Assembly: GCA_028023455.1 (NCBI GenBank)
Contig: JAQFVV010000021.1
Span: forward strand, 5,606,853 to 5,670,852
Direction of reading: 5' to 3'
Source: Epiperipatus broadwayi
Taxonomy: Eukaryota; Onychophora; Udeonychophora; Euonychophora; Peripatidae
Length of the DNA stretch: 64,000 nt
In this document: piece after piece, positions 34,360-44,945 of the stretch
Layout: each line of letters starts with the position of its first letter
Position numbering within the stretch: the stretch's first letter is position 1
Position numbers and translations under genes: made by a program
The notes under the pieces: generated by a model
What the model was told of the DNA's origin: nothing
The model's database searches: none
What the model saw: the letters and a program-made list of their open reading frames with translations, nothing else

Positions 34360-34938
34360 TTGATGATGACTTTTTATTTAGGTACTTACAACTGCAGATC
34401 ACTTTCAAGTGAAGGAAGATTGCAAGAGTTAGAAGAACTGTCTTATATTAAATGGGACATTGTTGGACTTTGTGAAGTTAGAAGAAAAGGTGAAGAAACA
34501 ATTGATTTAAAAAGTGGACATATACTCTACTATAAAGGCACAAATATTGGAAATACAAGTGGAGTAGGATTCATTATAAATAAAAAATGGAAGAATAACA
34601 TTGTGGAGATTGATGGTGCATCAGACAGAGTGGCAAGATTAATTTTACAACTTAATAGCAGATACCATATGCAGATAATTCAGATTTATGCCCCAACAAG
34701 TTCTCATAGTGATGAAGTTATAGAAGATTTTTATATGGATGTACAAAAGGATTTTGATCAGAGTAAACAACATTTTAAAATTGTTACGGGAGACTTTAAT
34801 GCTAGAATTGGTAAACAAATGGAAGATAAAAATGCTGTAGATAATTTTGGTTATGGTAATAGAAATGAGAGAGGACATAGACTTGTGGAGTTTGCTGAAA
34901 AAGAAAAACTTTATATTATGAATTCTTTTTTTTTTTGA
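34360..34938 (+). CDS. RTE endonuclease domain, open fragment (192 codons)
   Basis: This is the N-terminal endonuclease of an RTE retrotransposon, related to exonuclease III/AP endonucleases. In the living element it would nick genomic DNA to prime reverse transcription. Visible motifs: N in 'GTYNCRSL' (residues 8-15), catalytic E in 'DIVGLCEVRRKGE' (about 33-45), 'GVGFIINKKW' (about 69-78), 'QIYAPTSSHSDE' (about 107-118) and 'VTGDFNARIG' (about 142-151). The downstream 'SDHQIVRCKI' motif with its Asp-His pair exists at about 35066-35098, but only after the frameshift at the T12 run. The frame ends ...NSFFF then stop because of that run. The start Met is followed by two more; any may be used. 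Confidence 0.88.
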   Translation: MMMTFYLGTYNCRSLSSEGRLQELEELSYIKWDIVGLCEVRRKGEETIDLKSGHILYYKGTNIGNTSGVGFIINKKWKNNIVEIDGASDRVARLILQLNSRYHMQIIQIYAPTSSHSDEVIEDFYMDVQKDFDQSKQHFKIVTGDFNARIGKQMEDKNAVDNFGYGNRNERGHRLVEFAEKEKLYIMNSFFF

Positions 34939-34939
34939 G

Positions 34940-36510
34940 AAAAATGTTAAAAGGAAATGGACATGGAAGCATCCAAATGAAGGCAAAGCAGAATTGGATT
35001 ATATTTTGTCTAACAGAAAATACATATTTTAAATTGTAATATTCTTAATAAATTTAACTCAGGAAGTGATCATCAAATAGTAAGATGTAAGATATATGTT
35101 AATGCAAAACTAGAGAGACAAAAATTATTAAGAAAAACAATATTTACAGTTGATATTCCTAATCATCAGAAACATTCTAATGAATTTAAATTAGAACTTA
35201 CAAATCGGTTTCAAGTATTAGTAGATTTTGAACATGATTCAGATTTGAATGATGTTAATAGGAAAATAACCGATACACTTTTAAAAACTGCAACAAAGAT
35301 AGCTGGTAGAAAAAAGCAGCAATTGACCAATAAAATTTCTACTGAGACTAGAGAATTTATGAAGAAAAAAAGGAATATGAGGATATACAACAATGATGCA
35401 TTAAAAAAGATTGAATATCTCGAATTTTGTAAAATGATGTGGAAAAGAGTTGAAAATGATATAAGAAAGTATAATTGTGAACTAGCAAGAAAAGCTGTAG
35501 AAGTTAATAAAAGTCTAAAGAGTGTAAACAACATTTTGGTATTGGTAGGAAACTTATATCTGCAATAAGAAAAAAAGATGGCATTATTACTAAAAAGAGA
35601 GATGACATCATGAAATGTGTAGAAGACTTCTATCAAGAATTATATAGTAATAAAGTAAGTGCCTCCTATACCTATTATATCTTCCGAATTGCCCAGAATT
35701 TTGAATGAGGAAGTGAGACATGCAATTAAATTTATGAAGAAAGGGAAGGCTTAAGGTAATGATGGAATCATAATTGCAGGTGAAGAAATAGCATTTTTTT
35801 TAACAAAGTTATATACCAAATGTCTAAATGATAAAGATGTACCAGATGATTGGAAGAATGCAGTATTAATATTAATATTTAAAAAAGGTGATAAAGAAGA
35901 TATTAGAAATTACAGACCTATCAGTCTTTTATCAGTTTTATACAAAATTTTTACTAAGATAATTACAACTCATCTACAGAAAACACTGGATTTCCACCAA
36001 CCAAGAGAACAAGCTGGATTTAAAAGTGGTTTTAGTACAGTAGATCATATCCAGGTATTGAGCAAAATTATAGAAAGGACAAATGAATATGAGTTGCCAT
36101 TATGCTTGGGATTTGTAGACTATGAAAAGACATTTGATTCTATAAACATTTCTTCAGTGATTAAAGCATTGGATCATCAAGGTGTAGATCCAGGATATTG
36201 TCATATTTTAAAAAAATATTTATAAAAATGCAACAGCAACAATTAGATTAGATAATGATAGTAGGAAAATCAACATTGAAAAGGGTGTAAGACAGGGTGA
36301 CTCCCTATCTCCAAAACTTTTTACAGCATTGCTGCAAGAAGTATTTTGTGGATTAAAATAGGAAGCTAAAGGAGTGAAAGTAAATGGAGATTATTTAAGT
36401 CATTTAGATTTTGCAGATGATGTAGTTGTTTTTGCAAATAATGCTTTAGAGCTACAGGACATGTTGCAGAAAGTAGGAAAGTAGGACTAAAGATAAATAT
36501 TAAAAAGACT
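34940..36510 (+). pseudogene. RTE reverse transcriptase region, frameshifted
   Basis: Joined by eye across frame changes, the region shows 'WTWKHPNEGKAELDYILSN' and 'GSDHQIVRCKI' (end of endonuclease), a Lys-rich linker open at 35245-35568, then 'NYRPISLLSVLYKIF' (about 35908-35952), 'EQAGFKSGFSTVDHIQ' (about 36007-36054), 'FVDYEKTFDS' (36112-36141) and 'HLDFADDVVVFA' (FADD at 36410-36421). The two catalytic Asp of the FADD box and the first Asp in FVDYEKTF are kept. Breaks: TAA at 35752 and frame loss at about 36223 and 36358. The changes are scattered single-base events typical of a dead copy. Confidence 0.9.
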
Positions 36511-36516
36511 AAAGTA

Positions 36517-37130
36517 ATGTTTAATAGATTTTTTCAAAATATGAAAATAAAGATTGATTATGATGAGTTAGAAGAAGTTAACAGTTACAAATACCTTGGT
36601 CAGATTATTAATACAGATGGAAATATAATGGATGAAATTAATTATAGAATTAAACTTGGTTGGAGTGCTTTTGGTAGAAATAACTTGATACTAAAATGAA
36701 ATATGCCTATGATGTTTGAAAAGGAAGGTTTTTAATAAATGTGTGTTGCCAGTTCTTACTTATAAATCTGAGAGTATGACACTTAATAGAAGACCAATAC
36801 AGAGACTTCAGACCACTCAAAGAAGTATGGATAGATGCATGTTGGGAATAACAAGAAGGGATTAAAAATGCAATGTATGGGTAAGAGAACAAACAGGTGT
36901 TACTGACCTCATTGAAAAAATTAAAACACTGGAGTTGGGCTGGACATATTGTTAGAAGAGATGATAATAGATGGACAATTGAAATTTTAAACTGGATACC
37001 AAGAGATTGTAAAAGACCCAGAAAGAGACCACATGTGAGATGGATGGATGAAATAAGAAAGTGTGCAGGGGTGATGTGAAGAGAAGATAAAGATAGAAAA
37101 AGATGGGTTGAACTTGGAGAGACCTTCATC
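36517..37130 (+). pseudogene. RTE C-terminal region
   Basis: The first part (36517-36699) reads '...EVNSYKYLGQIINTDG', 'INYRIKLGWSAFGR', the conserved post-RT block. After a frame change the second part (36897-37079) gives 'HWSWAGHIVRRDDNRW' and 'WIPRDCKRPRKRPHVRWMDE'. This is the conserved tail of RTE proteins. The 3' end is 'ttgataatagttgatgatgatgatgac'; the same junction is seen in copies at 41.48 and 47.86 kb. Confidence 0.88.
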
Positions 37131-37169
37131 CTGCAGTGAATTGATAATAGTTGATGATGATGATGACTT

Positions 37170-37485
37170 ATACATATATGTGTGTAACTGCCAAAGTTAT
37201 TCTAAATGCATTCCATTGTTGGCTATGAATGTCCTGCTTAATTTTCAAATCATATAATCAATTTTTCTTCCCTTTTTTCCATTCAATTCTTAAGCTGTTT
37301 ACAACTTAGTTGCATTTTAAATATTATGCTTTTTTATGCATTTTTCACTCATGTTTCTGTCATTTAAGTTAACATTTTTGAGGTTATCTTTTCATTCATG
37401 GTCAGAATTTTTATTTTCTTGCTTTTTGCTCTCCTACTTTATTTTTATTATTTTGTGTAAAGGCTTGCATCATGTATCCATATAT
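37170..37485. other. No gene recognised
   Basis: AT-rich flank downstream of the RTE tail. Confidence 0.35.
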
Positions 37486-37489
37486 TGAA

Positions 37490-37635
37490 TATAAAATAGA
37501 AAATATATATATAACATTACAATACTAAACAAAAAACAAAATTTTACTAAAAATTTTTCACAACCATGGTTTCATCTATTAATAAATAGACTTTTTAAAG
37601 TGAAATTCAACAAAACATGCCATATATATATATAT
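37490..37635 (-). repeat. Short repeat, inverted relative at 46995-47135
   Basis: The minus strand reads 'gttgaatttcac', 'ttaatagatgaaaccatggttgtg' and 'tttagtaaaattttgttttttg', matching the plus strand at 46995-47135. Both copies are bounded by (TA)n runs. It is about 110-130 bp, non-coding. Confidence 0.7.
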
Positions 37636-38105
37636 CATTAAAAACCAGCCAACACTTAGAAAACCTCAATCTCAATAAGAATCAACAATTTCAAACTGTT
37701 GTCAAGGCAACCTCCTTTTAACAATAAATGTAAAATCCCACCTTTATTAATAGTCCATTATACTTATATAGACACTAAAGCTGTAACTGGATCACAAAGA
37801 TTAAAATTATTGATACAAAAAAGTTTAAATAAACTTCTTTAAACAGATAAATAAGCCTTGTTCTGAATGCAGACTAATAACTAGTCAATCATAACATTAC
37901 AAACTGCAATTATAAATTTCAAATTGCATCCAAAGTATTACTTAAATAATAAGTGTAATAATATTCAAGGCTGAATGGGTTTATAAGTAATCATTAAAAA
38001 CCAATCAGTACTTAGACAATCCCAATATCAATAATAACTAACAATTTCAAAATGTTAAGGCAACCTTCTTTTAACAACAAATATGGAATCCCACCATTAT
38101 ATATA
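37636..38105 (+). repeat. 350-bp repeat family, one full and one partial tandem unit
   Basis: Unit one starts at 37636 ('cattaaaaaccagccaac'); the same start recurs at 37992, a 356-bp period. The unit order is CCAGTCAACACTTAGAC, TCAAACTGTTGTCAAGGC, 'cctccttttaacaataaatg', 'gattaaaattattgataca', 'ctttaaacagataaat', 'cagactaataactagtcaat', 'caaagtattacttaaataataagtg', 'ggctgaatgggtttataagtaat'. The second unit stops at a TA run (38098-38109). Both sides are (TA)n, as in other copies. Confidence 0.85.
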
Positions 38106-38109
38106 TATA

Positions 38110-39235
38110 TTGTGACCTTTGGCTTAGCCAAAGAGAGCTGGTGTTTTGTTGTGGTTATATCATTAATTAGAAGGCAAAAAATTTTTCCTAGAAGATTTAG
38201 TAAATTAAACATATCTGTAATTGTCCTTAGCTTATGCAACTCTAATTAACTAATAATCAAAATGTTTCTGTTAGGAATATGTGATATTAGAATTTAATCC
38301 ATAGTTTTATAAAATATTTAAACATATTTTAAAGCCTATGTTAATCAATACATCTAAATGTGGATGATTATGTTGAGATTGAGATTAGTGATCTAAGTTA
38401 AAAAGATTGAGTGCTAAAGTAAGTAGCTAATATTAAATAAATTAAATAATATGTTATATATTAAGGAATAGCTATTGCAAGTTTAAGAGAATATTTTATT
38501 TAAAATCAGTTATAAAATTAAACAATCAATTTATTAGATAAGATTATTAGGGTTGAAACAAAAGGTATATTAAATCAGTTTAAATAAGAAACAATCAAAT
38601 AGGTTTTTATTGCTGTTTAAAATAAAACTTTAAATTCAATAGTTAGAAGAGAGTGATTTTAAGTGTGTGTGAGCTTGCTTGCAAGAAAAAATGTAAAATT
38701 TTATTGATTGGGAGACATGTTAATTTTTATGTATAATGCTTAGTACTACTTAAAAGCATTTTATCTGATTAAATTTTTTTAGTCAAAATTAAAGAAATTT
38801 CTAATATTATCCATTCATAAATTTTAATTAGTTTAAATCATTTATTTAATATTTATTATTAGTTTATCATTTTTTTATTTAATCATGTAACTGAAAATTT
38901 TGAAAATTCCAAAAGTCACATGACCGTCTATTTTTTTTTTGTGAAGAATTAATGTCAGATCACAATTAAAACCCAATCAAATATCGATTCAGGGAAGGAG
39001 CAAGTAAGAGGAAGTATGTTTTTTATTCATCAAAGTGATTGACAACAGGAGGTTATATAAGGACATGCACACACATATTTAAAAGGATTTGTATGTGAGA
39101 AACCGATATTGAAAGTGTATTTGAAGGGTATAAAGTACATAAAGTTGCAGAAAATCTTAAAGCTTGAAATTCTAAGAAGTGTAAAATTTTTAATATTTTT
39201 TTTTTAAAGTTAAAATGTCTAGCTAATTATTTTTT
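38110..39235. other. No gene recognised; candidate intron
   Basis: AT-rich sequence. It ends in a pyrimidine-rich tract just before the exon candidate at 39247. Confidence 0.35.
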
Positions 39236-39246
39236 TTTTCTATCAG

Positions 39247-39368
39247 GCAGTCTCATCCTGACACTAATCAAGGTATTGGGATCCAATGATAAAGAATTTA
39301 TTAGCAATACATCAATTAGTGATACATCTGGAATGAATCCCTTGCTGCCTAAGCTTGAAATATTACAG
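39247..39368 (+). CDS. Candidate internal coding exon (122 nt)
   Basis: A long T-rich tract followed by CTATCAG (39240-39246) makes a strong 3' splice site, and TTACAG|GTATTA at 39363-39374 makes a plausible 5' splice site. Between them one frame is open for 40 codons after two leading bases: S-L-I-L-T-L-I-K-V-L-G-S-N-D-K-E, then F-I-S-N-T, ending P-L-L-P-K-L-E-I-L-Q. The other two frames have stops. The base composition is clearly less AT-rich than the surroundings. The peptide has a helical repeat-like look (L..LI.VLGSND.EF), but I do not recognise the family. No partner exon was found in the window, so introns would be long. It could be a chance open stretch or part of an unknown element. 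Confidence 0.42.
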
Positions 39369-39448
39369 GTATTACTTTTAAATATCCTGATTTATCTAGT
39401 ACTGTTATTCAATACTAATAATTTAGATGCCTAGTTTGGAAGAGAAAG

Positions 39449-39538
39449 TGTTGGTGGCCAAGTGGTCAGCACAGCTGCCTTGCAAGCAGTTGTCACGGGT
39501 TCGCTTCCCGGCCGATGTTGTGACACATGAAAAAAAAA
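39449..39538 (+). mobile_element. tRNA-derived SINE
   Basis: It reads GTGTTGGTGGCCAAGTGGTC, AGCACAGCTGCCTTGCAAGC, AGTTGTCACGGGTTCGCTTC and CCGGCCGATGTTGTGACACATG, then A8. The anticodon arm GCTGC/GCAGT-type with loop CTTGCAA replaces the TCC loop of the Gly-like copies. It is only about 90 bp including the tail. Confidence 0.88.
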
Positions 39539-39539
39539 G

Positions 39540-40085
39540 ACTTAAAACTTAGTACTCGCTGTAATTTTGATCTTATGCTACAATTTAATTAGAAAAAAAA
39601 ATGACTCTAAACTTTTAAATGTTTATGATCATCTATGACCAAAGAAATTCTTAAAGAACTAACTGCTGATGAAAGAGAAACTGTTTTATTAAATGATAAA
39701 TTTATTAGAATAATAAATATGTATTGACTGAAAATGCCTTCTTTTTTTGCACACAGTTTTGATAATAAAGGTATTCCTTCGAAAGTACTCAGCTGAATAA
39801 ACTCAATGGTCGTTTATTTATTTATTTCTTTAACTGATGATTTTATTTGTGTGAAATATAAACCGCATATCTACTTACTACTCATTGACTGGAAGTGAAA
39901 ATTTAACGAATAAAGTGATTGAAATTTAGTCATGGATTAATATTCTTCAGTAGAAAAATTATCAATGTGACATTATGTCTAAAAGTGTTAAAAGATTAAT
40001 TAACATTATTTTCTATACATGACGATACATAAAAATTATGGAATATACCTAAAATTATAAAGTTTCATCTTGACTGCTACTTAAA
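39540..40085. other. No gene recognised
   Basis: AT-rich sequence; nothing supported. Confidence 0.35.
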
Positions 40086-40090
40086 TTAAT

Positions 40091-40298
40091 TAAGTAATAT
40101 TTACTGAGGCTATAACCTCGATAATATGCGTGTAAAATGCGATAGTAGGGACCTCTACAGGTGTTTTAACCACAAGTTAGCGTAAGCTTGTAGTTAAAAC
40201 ACCTGTAGAGGTCCCTACTATCACATTTTACACACATATTATCGAGATTATAGCTACACGCATATTATCGAGGTTATAGCCTCAGTAAATATTACTTA
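40091..40298. repeat. Palindromic element, 208 bp
   Basis: The two ends are inverted and identical over about 42 bp (TAAGTAATATTTACTGAGGC and on through TATAACCTCGATAATATGCG). The inner part is also inverted: 'gatagtagggacctctacaggtgttttaac' with its reverse. The right arm has an extra short duplication of 'tattatcgag.ttatagc' (40238-40280). It can form a near-perfect hairpin with a loop near 'cacaagttagcgtaagcttg'. A single-arm relative is at 19705-19815. Confidence 0.9.
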
Positions 40299-40304
40299 CG
40301 TAAT

Positions 40305-41140
40305 CAATGTGCGTTTAATAAATTTATAATTAAATAAATAATATTGTGTATTCAAAAAGTTATTCACCAAAGTTATTGAATACTGTAGTGATAAATATGT
40401 GAGAACACCGTGCAATTAAAAGAAATATTTAAAACTAACTAAGAATAGTGTTGAGAAAACTGAATGAATTAAAAGAATCATTATTAAGTGATGAATAAAG
40501 CGATTTGCCACCTTAAAACTAATTGGATTAATGTAATGTGAAAGAATGGGAATTATTTGTCTTGTATATGTTTAAAAACAGTTCGTGTAATAATGGACAT
40601 TCGTTCATCTTTATGTGCTGATGTTTGTTATATGTGTGTACGTGCAGAAAAGCTGTCGGTGCAGTTGTTCGGAATGTATTAATCGTGAGTGAGATCATCG
40701 TGATGTAATGGATTACTCGATATTGGACTATGAACTTTGCTGAATAAAAACTTCAGTATAATTTTTTTTTTGTTTCATTTTAATATTCATAGAAAAAAAT
40801 GATAATGATATATTAATTTGGTAAAACCTTGCTTAAATTAATTTATATTTTATAATTCATTATGGTTAAATATGTCTTTCTATTAGTATTATTATTATAT
40901 GCAATATAATATTGATGTTATTTAGAATATTAGTGATTTTATATTTATGAGTTATGGTTTAAAGCATTTCGGTAAAAGATTCACATATTATTCTTCTTAT
41001 TAAATTTAATATTAACGATACTATGCTATATTAATAATTTGGTACTACGATTTAAAAAATATTGCTATGTCCTGTGATATGAGCGGTATAGTTATAAAAT
41101 GTCATATGTTTTATGAGAATGATGTATATTTCTTGTTTTA
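40305..41140. other. No gene recognised
   Basis: AT-rich sequence; nothing supported. Confidence 0.35.
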
Positions 41141-41142
41141 TT

Positions 41143-41505
41143 AACCACTCAAAGAAGTATGGAGAGATGCATGTTAGGAGTAACAAGAAGTGATTGAAAA
41201 CACAATATATGGGTAAGAGAACAAACAGGTATAATGGACCTCATTGAAAGAATTAAAAGACTGAAGTGGAGTTGGGCTGGATGTATTTCTAGAAGAGATG
41301 ATAATAAATGGCCAATTGAAATCTTAAACTGGATTACAAGAGATTTAAAAGACCCAGAAAGAGACCACATGTGAGATGGATGGATAAAATAAGGAAATGT
41401 GCAGGGGTGATGTGGAAAAGAAAAGCTAAAGATTGGAGAAGATGGATTGAACTTGGAGACCTTCATCTTGCAGTGGATTGATAATGGTTGATTATGATGA
41501 TATAT
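41143..41505 (+). pseudogene. 5'-truncated RTE LINE tail
   Basis: It matches 36815-37160: 'accactcaaagaagtatgga.agatgcatgtt', 'gtaagagaacaaacaggt', 'gacctcattgaaa', 'tggagttgggctgga', 'gagaccacatgtgagatggatgga', 'ttgaacttggagaccttcatc', then 'ttgataatggttgattatgatgat'. The 5' truncation fits incomplete target-primed reverse transcription. Frames are broken. Confidence 0.88.
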
Positions 41506-41509
41506 TGTA

Positions 41510-42490
41510 TTCAGTCATATTTGATCATCATTGTTATTTATTGTTTTTATACATCAATGTCGTATTATATTTAGCGAGAGTGTAAAACTAAGACCTCTCT
41601 AGAATAAGTGATATTTTCTATATGACCATTGTGTGTTCCAAGATATGTGAAACTATTCCTACCTTGAGGGTTGGGGATCTAGCATAACTTACTCATTATT
41701 GTTAATATTAAATAATTTAGCTAGTATTAGGAGATCGAGGATCGTTTCTTCCATAGATATTTTCCTTGAGAGATATTTTTATCATATTTATAGTTGTAAG
41801 TGGTTCATTCTCACATTACATATGTGTAGAGATTAAGACTTAACATATTTTATTGCCCTCAGATAGTAGGAGCATCCTTTTGTAGTTTTTCTTCCTCTTG
41901 GGAATATCTTCTTTGTAATATTTTATCACTGCGCAAGGTGTTGTTAATTTAGTATGTTGGTCATTGATGAGTTTAATATTTGAAGTTTGTCACCCACTTC
42001 AAGACACTTTTAACTTCTAAATGTAGGTTTAATATTTTATGTATAATGTATTTTACTGAGTATTGCTAGCGATCATTATTAAACCGATAATTGTTTATTC
42101 CAAATTTAAAATTTTTATTATGAGCTTAAATAGGCAGTATACATCATGATCACTGGCGTATGGAAGCAAGTTACTGCTGGAATGGTAAGATTAAATAATG
42201 TTTATTTTATTCATGGTTGGGACATATATGGCATCAAGTGTGTGTGTATATATAAATATGGCCTCTGAAATGATTTAAAGCTTTGTTAAAGCTTGTTAAA
42301 ACCGTAGAGTATACAAATGAGGTATAGTTAATAAACTGTGATAATAAAAACCATAATATCTAATAAATAATAATTAGTCAGTAAGATTTTATTATTAAAA
42401 TTTTATAAAATCAATAATTAGTACATAAATAGCAAAGCTAGACTTATGAGTTCATAGCATTGGAAGGCGTATGTTTATGTAGAAATATAT
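41510..42490. other. No gene recognised
   Basis: AT-rich sequence; nothing supported. Confidence 0.35.
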
Positions 42491-42495
42491 AACTA

Positions 42496-42615
42496 GTTTC
42501 CAAATTTTTTTTTCCAGCATCGGCCGGGAGGCGAACCAGCAACAACCGTCTGCAAACAACTGCTTGCTTGCAAGGCGCTGCGCTGATCTCTTGGCTAACA
42601 CCGGTTTCCAAATTT
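42496..42615 (-). mobile_element. tRNA-derived SINE, 12-bp target duplication
   Basis: The minus strand reads GTTAGCCAAGAGATCAGCGC, AGCGCCTTGCAAGCAAGCAG, TTGTTTGCAGACGGTTGTTG, then GTTCGCCTCCCGGCCGATGC and an A tail. GTTTCCAAATTT flanks it at 42496-42507 and 42604-42615. The 5' end is slightly shortened compared with other copies. Confidence 0.88.
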
Positions 42616-42619
42616 ATTG

Positions 42620-43920
42620 AGAATTTTATTAAGATATATTAATTAAGATTGTACAGAACAATTATTTGTAATTTTAGGGAAACAGGTATTTGATTTAAAA
42701 GGTAAATTTGTATAATAATTTGAAATATGCAAATATTATGTCCATGTAAGACCATGTACAATACGGATATGTAATTCATTGATGTAAGATTTTAATGTAA
42801 AGAAAGTTGAAATTGTATTTATTCTCTGTAAGTGATTGCAGAAACTTATTATAAATATAATTTTTTTAAAAAATTCTGTTAACGGGACTTTATAATATGT
42901 TATTTTATATTAAAGCTGTTCTTCGTTAATAAATGTTACTTTGTTATTTAAATTTGTTGTTGTGTTAATGTTCTTGATACTCATTAAATCCAGAAATCTA
43001 AATACAGTATTACATAATTTTATAACGCAAATATTTTCAATATTTCTTACAGGTACAGACCCGTAATTAAATATTTATAAAGCTATTGAACTAAAAGTTA
43101 TTGGCAAATATTAAAATTGCATACAAATAAATATTAATAATTTGTTTATTGATCACTATAATTAAAACTGTAAATATATTGAAAGAAAATTGCATTAAAG
43201 TTAATTATAATTCATTATGTGTTGATAAATTTATTCGTTGTTGATGAATATCTTGAGTGGACATGAAATCCTTTTCCTACTCTGGGTATTCGAATGTTCT
43301 TCTAGTCGATGAGGATATTATTAAAAATTTAGAGTTTGATGAAATTTTGTATTAGTTAATCTATTTAATTAAATTGTTATTGTTATTATTATTCTTTGAT
43401 AAGAAGTAGACATTAGTTTGTATATAAAGTGTATGTCTACTCAGAGTATCACTAGGATTTCATTTATTTATTGACAACAGACGAATAAAAGAGCTATTGA
43501 AAAGTTTATATTCATTATAAGAATCTTAAGATCATAAAATTACAATTTTAGAATTACTCATATTTATTACTGAAGAAATATAATGTGGCTTGATGAATTG
43601 GATAAGATTTATAAAATTGTAAATGTAACTCTAATTATGACAATACAATGGAGAAGTAGTTAAAGATATGAGTGAATTGAAGAAGGGATGGTGGAAAAAA
43701 ATTTATTAGAAAAAAATTAATTATACCTTTGCTACTAATGATTTATATAGGGAATACTGAGATCATTAACATGTTGCAAAAGTGATTTTCTCCTCCTCTT
43801 AATTTTTAGTTAATAATATTTTATGTTTATTATTGTTGTAATTCTCTGGTGTTCTCAGCAATGAATTACTGTAGCAACTGCAGAACATGAGTATTAGCCA
43901 TTGTTATTATTTAATTTAGA
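42620..43920. other. No gene recognised
   Basis: AT-rich sequence; nothing supported. Confidence 0.35.
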
Positions 43921-43928
43921 TTCTGACT

Positions 43929-44061
43929 GATCAGTTGGTAGGGCTCAAATTGAGCTTGGTTGAGCTGATGCTGATCACTTTCTTCTCCATTCACCACAGG
44001 TACAATTTGGTGCCAATGTGGGGCTTAAACTCATGACCCTGAAATTAAGAGTCTCAATGCA
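43929..44061 (-). repeat. tRNA-Lys-like SINE or tRNA retropseudogene, rearranged
   Basis: The minus strand (44061-44008) reads TGCATTGAGACTCTTAATTT, CAGGGTCATGAGTTTAAGCC and CCACATTGGCACCA. This is the 3' half of tRNA-Lys(CUU), from anticodon arm to the CCA end, with a few changes. The 5' half is missing on that side. Instead, the plus strand at 43929-43945 carries GATCAGTTGGTAGGGCTC, close to the tRNA-Lys D arm, in inverted orientation. Either a Lys-type SINE was rearranged, or this is a retropseudogene or primer-binding-site relic copied from the mature tRNA. Lys-type SINEs are known from several invertebrates and vertebrates. Confidence 0.6.
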
Positions 44062-44770
44062 CACACACATATATATCCACAAAAAATTATCCTTCCCAAG
44101 CCTCAGATGCAAAAGATTTTGTCATCAAATTTTTTTTTTTACTTTTCTTTCCAATTCACTTTTTTTTTCATAAAATATAAACTCTGCATTGTCAAATAAT
44201 ATTTTATAAGCTGTATTCAGTTTATATATATACAAAGTTGAGTTATGATATCTATTTTTAACTCTATTCTTATGAACTTTAACACTTTCATTAGGACTTA
44301 ATTTACTATGGTGGATATAAATTTTATTGACAACTGCAATAAATCTTATAAACTATCCCAGGAATAGATTTGCTATCAATTAACTGTTTTGAACTATTTA
44401 ATAATTAATTTAAATTCAAGTCTTTCTTCCAAATGACTTTTATACCACCCAATAGAAAACTATTCTTATAAATCAATTTATAAATTGATAACTTATATGG
44501 TAAAGAAATAAAATCTTTATTCTCATTAACAATTAAATCTTTATTATTAACAGATTTATAATTATTTTTATTAGATATAATATTCTTAATAAATTTATGA
44601 TTATAACCTAACTCAATTTAGTCCGAAGCAAATTGACTTGTCGGAATATAACTGTTATTTTCAAAATTATTAAGCCTTCTATTTCTATAACAAAAATTCA
44701 ATAAAGAAAGTTTTTTTTTTTTGAGTAAAAAGTTGATAACTGTCTGGGCTTATCATATTTTTTAATTTTT

Positions 44771-44838
44771 TGCTTTAATAAAATGACTATGTCTTGCATT
44801 GGTGTGCTTTAATAAAATGACTATGTCTTGCATTGGTG
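44771..44838 (+). repeat. 34-bp perfect tandem duplication at SINE 5' end
   Basis: Positions 44771-44804 are repeated exactly at 44805-44838. The unit includes the first bases of the SINE head (GCATTGGTG), so the duplication happened after, or during, SINE insertion. Confidence 0.9.
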
Positions 44839-44945
44839 GTTGAGAGGTCAGCGTGACTGCCTTGCACTTGCAGGTAGTTGCCCAGGTTGCGGGTTCATGC
44901 CCCGGCCGATGCTATGACACTTAAAATAAATAAATAAATAAATAG
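44828..44945 (+). mobile_element. tRNA-derived SINE inside the Penelope copy
   Basis: It reads GCATTGGTGGTTGAGAGGTC, AGCGTGACTGCCTTGCACTT, GCAGGTAGTTGCCCAGGTTG, then CGGGTTCATGCCCCGGCCGA and TGCTATGACACTT with an (AAAT)n tail. It shares the CTTGCACTTGCAGG arm with the copy at 4.2 kb, so those two form a subtype. Confidence 0.9.

Larger units (their letters stand above)
34260..37165 (+). mobile_element. Near full-length RTE-type LINE, inactive
   Basis: The order is apurinic-type endonuclease, RT, and a C-terminal region ending in a TGATGATGATGA tail, characteristic of RTE elements. The single ORF is broken by a frameshift at a T12 run (34925-34936), further shifts near 35030 and 35525, an in-frame TAA at 35752-35754, a break near 36223 and one after 36696. 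It is the template against which six shorter or older copies in this window can be recognised (1.9-4.1, 13.3, 24.7, 41.2, 47.9 kb). It cannot make its own proteins now. Confidence 0.92.

Noticed and set aside
34645-35636. Minus-strand frames of 113 and 141 codons
   Set aside because: They are shadows of the RTE endonuclease and linker coding sequence.
39660-39690. CTGATGAAAGAGAAACTG as a hammerhead core
   Set aside because: There is no stem II between the two boxes, and the flanks do not pair.
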